Source: Sphaerisporangium fuscum
Lineage (GTDB): Bacteria > Actinomycetota > Actinomycetes > Streptosporangiales > Streptosporangiaceae
Direction: 5' to 3'
Assembly: GCF_018531465.1 (NCBI RefSeq)
Contig: NZ_JAHDTF010000037.1
Span: 51,285-115,284, forward strand
Length of the DNA: 64,000 nucleotides
Within the stretch, counting starts at the first letter, position 1, and the number at the start of each line of letters is the position of its first letter. A model generated the notes under the pieces. The model saw only the letters and a list, made by a program, of their open reading frames with translations. It did no database searches and was not told the DNA's origin. The position numbers and the translations under genes are program-made. Of the stretch, positions 57,962 to 64,000 are shown in pieces.

Positions 57962-58729
57962 TTAGGCCGGCGGGAGCGACGGCATCTCGATGTGCGCCCT
58001 GCTGACGGAGACGCTTTTCGTCAGGACCTGAAGCACGTCGCGGTGCACGCGCTCGCACCGCTTGCGCATGGCCTCGTGGGTGCCGTCCGCATCGCGCGCG
58101 CGCAGCCGCTCGAAGATGGCCTCCAGTTCCCCGGGCGGGCTCGCGACCTCGGGGGCGATCAGCGCGGCCATCCGCAGGACCCGCTCCAGTTCGTCGAGCA
58201 CGTCGACGATCGCCTTGCCGAACCGGTTGTTGCCGCTGGAGTTGGCGATGATGGCCTCGAACTCGATCGCGGCCTGCAGCGACTCCTCGAGTCCCACTTC
58301 GCCCGCCGCGAGCGCGAAGGGCACCCTGGACAGCACTTCGAGCCGCTCGAGCGCCGGCGCCTCGACGCCTCGGCGCGCGGCGCCGGCGGCGGCCTCGACG
58401 GACAGCAGTGTCCGCATGGCACAGAGATCGTCGGTGTCCTGGAGCGTGATCGGGCTGACGACGTAGCCCGCGCGCGGGAGCGCGTCCACGAGCCCGTCGC
58501 GCCTCAACCGCGCGAGCGCCTCGCGCACCGGCGTCTTGCTGATGCGCCATTGCTGCGCGAGCGACGCCTCACTGAAGCTGCTGCCGGGCGGCAGCGTCAG
58601 GTCGATGATCTGGCGTCTGATCGCCCGGTAGGCCTGGCTGGTGCGGTCGAGGTCGGTTTCTTCCTGGCCGACCAGCAGCAGCGCGGGAATGTGGGCCATT
58701 CCCCTGATCACGGGATGAGATTCGGGCAT
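57962..58729 (-). CDS. GntR-family (FCD) transcriptional regulator
   Basis: This 255-residue regulator has a winged HTH (SLAQQWRISKTPVREALARL) and an FCD domain at about 100-230 (SLQAAIEFEAIIANSSGNNR fits the helical core, with few of the usual metal-binding His). It sits between the HyuAB-KBL-SDR operon, on which it converges, and a divergent aminotransferase gene. Both are plausible targets. I keep ATG 58729; the ATG at 58699 would remove ten residues. The effector is unknown. Confidence 0.85.
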   Translation of the reverse strand: MPESHPVIRGMAHIPALLLVGQEETDLDRTSQAYRAIRRQIIDLTLPPGSSFSEASLAQQWRISKTPVREALARLRRDGLVDALPRAGYVVSPITLQDTDDLCAMRTLLSVEAAAGAARRGVEAPALERLEVLSRVPFALAAGEVGLEESLQAAIEFEAIIANSSGNNRFGKAIVDVLDELERVLRMAALIAPEVASPPGELEAIFERLRARDADGTHEAMRKRCERVHRDVLQVLTKSVSVSRAHIEMPSLPPA

Positions 58730-58835
58730 CCCCTGAGGATATCTCGGCGGTGCGTTGATACGGCAGAGCTCCCGAGCAAGAAATACAAAAAGATATTTTC
58801 GATGCTAACTGATATCTCAACTGTATGCTGTTGGT
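58730..58835. promoter_or_regulatory. AT-rich divergent promoter of GntR and aminotransferase genes
   Basis: The 106-bp gap is strikingly AT-rich for this genome, especially 58780-58835. GTATGC occurs at 58823 and 58834, 11 bases apart (one helical turn), and TATGCT (58824-58829) can be a -10 box only six bases before the ATG 58836, so the mRNA may be leaderless. The repeats are candidate sites for the GntR protein. Confidence 0.5.
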
Positions 58836-60023
58836 ATGCAGCGATCCACTCCTGGCCTCTGGGTCCTCCCCGCCGCGACCGACCTCCCGACGATGGGCGC
58901 GATGAGCACCCGCGACCGCGCGGCGCGAAGCGCACGCGACGGCGTGCCCGTCCTCCCGCTCGTGGGAGCCCCGATCCTCCCCATGCCGGAACACGTGCGG
59001 CTGGCGGTCGCGCAGGCGATGGACCAGCCCGACCCGCGCGACAGCCGCGGCCTGCCCGAGCTCCGGGCGGCGATCGCCGCCGAACTGGAACGCGAGCACG
59101 GCCTGCACATCGATCCCGAGCGGCGCCTGCTGATCACCCACGGGGCGATGCAGGGCCTCTCCCTCGTGCTGCGCACGGTGCTCGCCCCGGGCGACGAGGT
59201 GATCGTGCCGACCCCCACCTTCTTCTTCGACGGCGCCATCCGCGAGGCCGGCGCGACGCCCGCCTACGTCCCGTCCCGCGAGTGCGACGGATGGGCGCTC
59301 GATCCCGCCAGGCTGGAGGCCGCCGTCACGCCTCGCAGCCGCGCCGTGCTCCTGTGCAACCCGAACAACCCGACGGGCCACCTGCCCGACGCCGCGACCC
59401 TCGCGGCGGTGGCCGACATCGCCGCCCGCCACGGGCTCCTCGTCATCTCCGACGACTCATGGCAGCACTTCACGTTCGACGGCCGTCGGTACCAGCCGGT
59501 GGAGGCCCTCGCCGATCGCTGGCCGCACATGGTCACCGTCACGAGCCTCAGCAAGTACTACGCGCTCGGGAGCTGGCGGGTGGGCTACGTCCTGGCGCCG
59601 CCGCCGATCGTCGACGCGCTCGAGCGCCGCTTCCAGTGGGAGGCGGCGTGGTGCGGAGCGGTTCCGCAGCGGGCCGCGGTCGCCGCCCTCACCGGTCCTC
59701 GCGACTGGATCGACCGGGCGCTTTCCACCTACCAGGCCAAGCGCGACCTCGTCTGCGACGGCATCGCGGCGAGCGGCCTCACCGAGCCCACGCGACCCGC
59801 GGCCGGCGCCTTCCTGCTCGTCGACTGCTCCCGCCTCGGCGACACACCGGCCGACATCGACCGCGCGCTCCTGCGCAACGGCATCGCGACGGTCCGCGGC
59901 GCCGACATGCACGCCCCCGACACGCATGTCCGCCTCACGTTCGGCTCGGACGATCACGTGCTCGGTGAGCTGATCCGCGGCCTCGCACAGGCCTGCCGGG
60001 AGTCCGCAGGATCTCGCCCGTGA
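58836..60023 (+). CDS. PLP-dependent aminotransferase, class I/II
   Basis: The 395-residue fold-type I enzyme has the substrate/cofactor blocks RGLPELRAAIAAELEREHGL, THGAMQGLSLVLRTVLAPGD, VLLCNPNNPTGHLPD, VISDDSWQHFTFDG and the PLP lysine Lys240 in TSLSKYYALGSWRVGY. It resembles aspartate/aromatic-type aminotransferases of group I. Its amino-acid substrate is not readable. The start at ATG 58836 lies in the AT-rich promoter; ATG 58893 or 58902 would give a shorter N-terminus. It is divergent from the GntR gene that likely controls it. Transamination of an amino acid released by the hyu cluster is possible. Confidence 0.82.
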   Translation: MQRSTPGLWVLPAATDLPTMGAMSTRDRAARSARDGVPVLPLVGAPILPMPEHVRLAVAQAMDQPDPRDSRGLPELRAAIAAELEREHGLHIDPERRLLITHGAMQGLSLVLRTVLAPGDEVIVPTPTFFFDGAIREAGATPAYVPSRECDGWALDPARLEAAVTPRSRAVLLCNPNNPTGHLPDAATLAAVADIAARHGLLVISDDSWQHFTFDGRRYQPVEALADRWPHMVTVTSLSKYYALGSWRVGYVLAPPPIVDALERRFQWEAAWCGAVPQRAAVAALTGPRDWIDRALSTYQAKRDLVCDGIAASGLTEPTRPAAGAFLLVDCSRLGDTPADIDRALLRNGIATVRGADMHAPDTHVRLTFGSDDHVLGELIRGLAQACRESAGSRP

Positions 60024-60044
60024 ACGACGTCCCGTGGCCGCCGT

Positions 60045-61427
60045 CTACACCGGACTCGAGTTCGCCGTGCTCCGGCGGCCGCGGGCGAGCTGATGGCGGG
60101 GACGGCCGCGGCGCACGGGCGGGGAACAGATCACCACGACCGCGAGCACCGCGGACACGGCGAGGACCACCCCGCTGGTCGAAAGCGCGCCCAGCGTGCC
60201 GAAGATGGCCACACCGAGCGCCGTACCGGCCTGGCGTGCCGCGTTCAGCGCCCCCTGCCCGGTCGCGGCCAGCCCCAGAGGTACGGCTGCGGACATGTCG
60301 GCGATGCACGCGGGAATCGCCAGCGGGCTTCCGGCGCCGACGAGAACCTGCACCGCGACGATCGCCCACGGCGAGGTGCTCTCCATGGCCAGCAGCAGGC
60401 CGCCCGCCAGGTCCAGCGCCAGCCCGGCGAGCATCACCGGCCGCGCCCCGAAGCGGACGACCAGCCGCCCGGTGAGCATCGGCATGAAGATCACCGGTGC
60501 CGTCATCGGGAGGAAGGCCAGCCCGGCTCGGAGCGGGGAGACGTCGTGGACCATCCACTGGGTGAGGGTGAACAGCAGGCCGTAGTAGACGAACTGGGAG
60601 ATCACCGCGACGGCCAGGTCGGCGCGCACCCGGGCGAGCGCGGTCAGCGCGGGCGGTAGCACGGGCGTCTCCGCCCGCCGCTGGACCACCGTGAACACCC
60701 CGAACGCGACCGCCGCCGCGGTCAGCGCGCCGAAGGGCAGCGGCCTGAGCCAGCCCGACGTCCCCGCGTCCACCAGCCCGAACGTCAACGCGGTGAGCCC
60801 GGCGACGGAAAGCAGCAGCCCGGCCAGGTCCAGCCGCCGTGCCGTACCCGTGCGACGGCCGCTCAGCCCGCCGGAGGCGAGCAAGGTCAGCATCGCCACC
60901 GGCAGGTTCACCAGGAACACCAGCCGCCAGCCTCCGGCCGCCACCAGCGCACCGCCCAGGATCGGACCGGCCACGACGCCCAGCCCGCTGATCGAGACGA
61001 GCGTGCCGATCTTCCTGGACCGGGTGCCAGGGTCCGGGTACAGGTCGGCGAGCAGCGCCATCGAGGCCGGTACCAGCCCTGCGGCGGGGACGCCGAGCAG
61101 CCCCCGGCCCGCGATCAGCACCTCCACGCTCGGCGCGGCGGCACAGACCAGTGAGGCGAGGGCGAACCCGGCCAGCGCCGCCCGGTAGACCCGGCGCGGC
61201 CCGAAACGGTCGGCGATCGACCCGGACGCCAGCAGCAGACCGGCCAGCACGACGGTGTAGGCGTCCACCGCCCAGGGCAGCGCCGCCGCGGAGGCGCGCA
61301 GCTCCTGCCGCATGTCGGGCAGGGCCACGTTGAGGATCGTCGCATCCAGCGCGATCATGAAGCTACCCGCCGCGATCCCCGCGAACCTGATCCCCGTCCG
61401 CGGCCTCGCCGGCGCGAGAACCGTCAT
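60045..61427 (-). CDS. EmrB/QacA-type MFS drug exporter (DHA2)
   Basis: The 460-residue transporter has the DHA2 marks SFMIALDATILNVALPDMRQ in helix 1, IADRFGPRRVYRAALAGFAL at loop 2-3 and the antiporter motif in GLGVVAGPILGGALVAAGGW of helix 5. Some 14 hydrophobic segments can be counted. It should expel hydrophobic compounds using the proton gradient. ATG 61427 follows GGGAGG; the frame upstream to 61502 looks unnatural. A LysR gene lies 241 bases upstream on the same strand and is the obvious regulator. It ends next to the convergent aminotransferase. Confidence 0.88.
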   Translation of the reverse strand: MTVLAPARPRTGIRFAGIAAGSFMIALDATILNVALPDMRQELRASAAALPWAVDAYTVVLAGLLLASGSIADRFGPRRVYRAALAGFALASLVCAAAPSVEVLIAGRGLLGVPAAGLVPASMALLADLYPDPGTRSRKIGTLVSISGLGVVAGPILGGALVAAGGWRLVFLVNLPVAMLTLLASGGLSGRRTGTARRLDLAGLLLSVAGLTALTFGLVDAGTSGWLRPLPFGALTAAAVAFGVFTVVQRRAETPVLPPALTALARVRADLAVAVISQFVYYGLLFTLTQWMVHDVSPLRAGLAFLPMTAPVIFMPMLTGRLVVRFGARPVMLAGLALDLAGGLLLAMESTSPWAIVAVQVLVGAGSPLAIPACIADMSAAVPLGLAATGQGALNAARQAGTALGVAIFGTLGALSTSGVVLAVSAVLAVVVICSPPVRRGRPRHQLARGRRSTANSSPV

Positions 61428-61668
61428 CGCCGGCCCTCCCCCGCGGTGGGCCGGCCGGCGTGGCGCGCGGCCGTGGTGGTCCGGGATCCTCCCGATCCGC
61501 ATCCGGACGACGCTCGCCGGAGTCCGCCCGGGGCCTCAGCGCTCCGGGCCAGGGGTGCCCGCTCGGTCTCGATGCCGTGCGGATCCCGCTGAATGGTGAC
61601 AACTCGCATGACCCCAGTTCACGACGGGAGCACCCGCCGGAACGAGAAGCACTTCGCGCACGCGGCGA

Positions 61669-62565
61669 TCACGATTCGCGATCGCCGCGTGCCACCGCCC
61701 GGCACGCCTCCACCAGCGGGCGCACCCGCTCGGCCGCCCGCACGGCGAGCACCGTCGGCAGGGACAGCCGGTACGGCGAGCGCACGGGAACGAACGCGAC
61801 CCGGCCGCCCCGGAGCTGCTCGGCCGCCGCGGCGTAGATCACCGTCCACCCGGTGGCCCCCGCGCCCAGGGCTGCCAGCGTGTCCTGCAGCGAACTGTGC
61901 GGTGGGCCGGGCACGGGCTCGAACCCGGCGTCCCCGCACGCCTCGAGCACGAGGTCGACCAGTGGCGCGTTGTCCTGACGGCCGACCAGGTACAACGGGA
62001 GCCCGGCCAGATCGGCCAGATCGACCCCCGAGCCAGAGGCGGCCTCGGTCAGCGGGTGGCGGGCGGGAAGGGCGACCAGCAGCTCGTCCTGCCACACCGG
62101 GATCAGCCGGACGGTGTCCGGCGCCGGTAGGGCGCCCCGGACGAAGGCCGCGTCCCAGCGGCCGTCGGCGACCCGCCGCAGCCGATCCTCCGGCGAGGCC
62201 GACAGCAGCTCCACCCGCGTCCCCGTGACCAGCCGTTCGAGCACCCGCTCCAGCCGCTGCCCCATGCCTCTGCTGGTGCCGACGCGCAGCACGGTCTCCT
62301 GGGCCGCCGTGAACCTCTCGACCGAGGTCAGCGCCCGGTGCTCGGCCGCGAGCACCTCCCGTGCCGCGGGCAGGAACGCGGCACCCGCCTCCGTCAGCCG
62401 CACCCGCCGCGGGGACCGGTCGAACAACTCGACCCTCAGCTCACGTTCGAGCCGCGCGACCTGCTGGCTGACCGCCGACTGGACGATCATCAGCCGCTCG
62501 GCCGCGCGTCCGAAGTGAAGCTCCTCGGCGACCGCGACGAAGTACTTGAGTTGCCGGAGTTCCAT
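61669..62565 (-). CDS. LysR-family regulator, likely controlling the EmrB-type exporter
   Basis: The 298-residue protein has a classic LysR start MELRQLKYFVAVAEELHFGR and HTH RLMIVQSAVSQQVARLEREL. The effector domain runs from about residue 92 with LRVGTSRGMGQRLERVLERL. The order LysR-exporter on one strand suggests it activates the exporter in response to the compound exported. The 241-base gap at 61428-61668 should hold the exporter promoter; I saw no clear palindrome there. The start is well supported by the family N-terminus. Confidence 0.88.
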   Translation of the reverse strand: MELRQLKYFVAVAEELHFGRAAERLMIVQSAVSQQVARLERELRVELFDRSPRRVRLTEAGAAFLPAAREVLAAEHRALTSVERFTAAQETVLRVGTSRGMGQRLERVLERLVTGTRVELLSASPEDRLRRVADGRWDAAFVRGALPAPDTVRLIPVWQDELLVALPARHPLTEAASGSGVDLADLAGLPLYLVGRQDNAPLVDLVLEACGDAGFEPVPGPPHSSLQDTLAALGAGATGWTVIYAAAAEQLRGGRVAFVPVRSPYRLSLPTVLAVRAAERVRPLVEACRAVARGDRES

Positions 62566-62689
62566 GATGCGCAGGGTATGTGCGGCGCCGGCGTGCCCTC
62601 ACCTCGCCCGTCCGTCGTGACCGCTCCCCCGCGACGGCACGGGCCTGGGCGCCCGCGACCGAGCGCGTTGCCCGAGGCCATCGCCGTGG

Positions 62690-63673
62690 TCACCGCGTAC
62701 GCCGGGCGAGCAGGGCCAGCAGGCCGATCATGACGAGTCCGAGCGCGGCCAGCGACACGCGGTCGGTGGCGTTCTCGCCGTTGGCGATCACCCCGAACGC
62801 GGTGTGCGTCACGAGCGCCCCACCGGCCAGCGCCAGGCTGTGCCGGTCGCGCCACCCGGCGTGCGCCGTCCAGCGGCGCAGCAGCACCCCCGCCACCACC
62901 GCCAGGAGCGCCGCCGCCACCATCGGGACCACCACCCAGCCACCTTGGGTGAAGGCCGGGTGCCGGGCGCCGCCGAAGGGGAACAGCAGCGCGAGATATC
63001 CGAACGCCACCACCCCGGCCAGGCACGCGACGACCGGCGGCGCGGGAACCGTCCGGGGCGCGGCGGCCGGCAGGTCCGGCGGGCGGGGGACGATCCGCAG
63101 CGCGAGCACCGCGAGCACCACGATCGCCAGCACGAACGCCGCCTGCGCCGCCGGCGGCGCCTGGTAGCCGGGATCGATGAAGGCCGTCGTCCACCGCAGC
63201 AGCAGGGCGCCCAGCACGAACACCACTCCTGCCACGACCAGCCCGGCCCGCCCCAGATACGGCCGCCGGCGAAGAGCCGGGACGGTGAGATCCACCAACA
63301 GGATCGGCAGCGCCACGCTGAAGACCGCGTGGTAGGGGATGTTGAGCTCGGTGTAGGCGCTGTTGAGGCCGAGGATCCTGGGCGCCCAGCCCGCCACGCC
63401 GTAGATGGTCGGGCTGGTGAGCGCCTGCAGCGCCGGCCCTTCCTCCACGATCCCGTACGCCGCCCCGAGCAGCAGGACGGCCGGCCAGCCCCGGCCCGTA
63501 CGGCGTACCAGCTCGCGGATCAGTACGGTGCCGGCGCCGTAGATCGGCACCCACAGCAGTAGCAGCCACGCCTGGCGGAGGGGCGGATTGCCGAGCGTGA
63601 GCTCGGCGACGACCGGGGTGAGCCCGGCCAGCAGGAGCGCGGCCCACCGGCCGCGTGCTCGTGAGGTGACCAT
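62690..63673 (-). CDS. Polytopic membrane protein of unknown function
   Basis: This 327-residue protein has about nine or ten hydrophobic segments, starting RWAALLLAGLTPVVAELTLG and including LLLGAAYGIVEEGPALQALT and a conserved-looking NIPYHAVFSVALPILLVDLT. The GIVEEGP and NIPYH motifs with Glu/His residues near membrane faces recall, loosely, CPBP-type or other intramembrane enzymes. I cannot assign a family. The start is ATG 63673, because the frame further upstream is Pro/Arg-rich and covers the promoter. Two phased direct repeats lie 80-130 bases upstream and suggest specific regulation. Confidence 0.68.
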   Translation of the reverse strand: MVTSRARGRWAALLLAGLTPVVAELTLGNPPLRQAWLLLLWVPIYGAGTVLIRELVRRTGRGWPAVLLLGAAYGIVEEGPALQALTSPTIYGVAGWAPRILGLNSAYTELNIPYHAVFSVALPILLVDLTVPALRRRPYLGRAGLVVAGVVFVLGALLLRWTTAFIDPGYQAPPAAQAAFVLAIVVLAVLALRIVPRPPDLPAAAPRTVPAPPVVACLAGVVAFGYLALLFPFGGARHPAFTQGGWVVVPMVAAALLAVVAGVLLRRWTAHAGWRDRHSLALAGGALVTHTAFGVIANGENATDRVSLAALGLVMIGLLALLARRTR

Positions 63674-63752
63674 GCGCCCACGGTCTCCCGCGGCGGGCGC
63701 GGCGCGCTGCTGCCGCCGGACCGGTCCGTGGCCTCTTCGGTCACTCCCCGAA

Positions 63753-63801
63753 GGTGACTTTGGTTGCCACGGCGAGGGCGGAGACGGTGACCTTGGTTGC
63801 C
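63753..63801. repeat. Two 16-bp direct repeats, 33 bp apart, in a divergent promoter region
   Basis: GGTGACTTTGGTTGCC (63753-63768) recurs as GGTGACCTTGGTTGCC (63786-63801) with one mismatch and a period of 33 bp, close to three helical turns. The pair lies between the membrane-protein start (63673, minus) and the possible rightward ORF at 63838. It is a good candidate for a regulator binding as two dimers on one DNA face. Confidence 0.6.
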
Positions 63802-63837
63802 GGCCGAGCGGGAGGGCGGCGGATACGATCTGCGGTT

Positions 63838-64000
63838 GTGTTCGCAGCACAGGGCCGGGACGGGGGCCGCCGCGACGGCGGACCCGGGAAGCACGGAGAA
63901 GCCGCAGACGACGGCGGCCCGGGACGGGACCGCGCGGCCGCGAGCGGCGGCGGGGCCGGGAGCCGCCGGGGCGCGTGGGCGCGTGGGCGACCGCGTCCGG
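63838..64000 (+). CDS. Possible CDS running off the window (low confidence)
   Basis: From GTG 63838 the frame stays open to the window end and reads VFAAQGRDGGRRDGGPGKHG, a Gly/Arg/Asp-rich sequence without a recognisable domain. TACGAT at 63824-63829 could be a -10 box, making this a leaderless start. A regulator gene often sits opposite a gene like that at 62690 and would use the repeats between them. The visible residues could be a disordered N-terminal tail or plain noncoding GC-rich DNA. Confidence 0.22.
   Translation, partial: MFAAQGRDGGRRDGGPGKHGEAADDGGPGRDRAAASGGGAGSRRGAWARGRPRP

Noticed and set aside
1..64000. CRISPR array, tRNA or rRNA genes
   Set aside because: I found no regularly spaced repeats with unique spacers, no cloverleaf-like intergenic segment with a CCA-end pattern, and no rRNA-like sequence. 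The repeats seen are too few or too short.

Overview
The window is very GC-rich, with frequent GTG starts, ATGA/GTGA stop-start overlaps and typical actinobacterial families (a DUF5999 protein, an EmrB-type exporter, many GntR/LacI/LysR/DeoR/WYL regulators). It is chromosomal DNA of a filamentous-type actinomycete, possibly Streptosporangiales, although the order is an inference. I saw no rRNA, tRNA, CRISPR array, phage genes or replication origin.

Layout. (1) 1-2733: the end of an aldo/keto reductase, a DUF5999 gene, a GlxA-type regulator and an orphan soluble histidine kinase. (2) 2758-9776: a decay zone of lower apparent GC. It holds a beheaded LysE exporter, a multiply frameshifted nucleotidyltransferase, a clipped ParB-like protein, a broken ABC exporter, a truncated IS3-family element, a P-loop gene that has lost its P-loop, an unknown broken gene and a secreted-protein pseudogene. 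Intact HD-domain and YfbM-like genes lie among them. (3) 9902-28966: the most interesting part. A fructosamine operon (FrlB-type deglycase, FrlD-type kinase, polar amino-acid ABC importer, ornithine-cyclodeaminase homologue, LacI regulator) converges on an operon of amino-acid dehydrogenase, FAD oxidoreductase and ALDH7/AmaB aldehyde dehydrogenase. Then follow a LysR gene, an MFS transporter, a hydrolase, a D-2-hydroxyglutarate dehydrogenase, a divergent HglS/YdcJ 2-oxoadipate dioxygenase and a GntR gene. Read together, these genes offer a candidate for every step from imported fructoselysine through lysine, pipecolate, aminoadipate, 2-oxoadipate and D-2-hydroxyglutarate to 2-oxoglutarate.

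(4) 29626-37536: a BMP-type nucleoside ABC importer fused by overlapping stop/start codons to an MtnA-like isomerase, a nucleoside hydrolase, MtnC and MtnB. This looks like a scavenging operon for methylthioadenosine or another 5'-modified nucleoside, without its own kinase or acireductone dioxygenase. (5) 37544-49945: household and accessory genes. These include a DD-carboxypeptidase remnant, a universal stress protein, WYL and DeoR regulators, MFS transporters, a MoxR-DUF58-VWA operon, two methyltransferases, a glycerophosphodiester phosphodiesterase, an ArsC-like protein and a DUF3592 protein.

(6) 50013-60023: a catabolic cluster with hydantoinase A and B, an MFS importer, an isochorismatase-fold hydrolase lacking the usual nucleophilic Cys, a glycine C-acetyltransferase-like enzyme, an SDR, a divergent GntR regulator and a PLP aminotransferase. 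(7) 60045-64000: an EmrB-like exporter with its LysR regulator, a polytopic membrane protein preceded by phased direct repeats, and a doubtful ORF running off the end.
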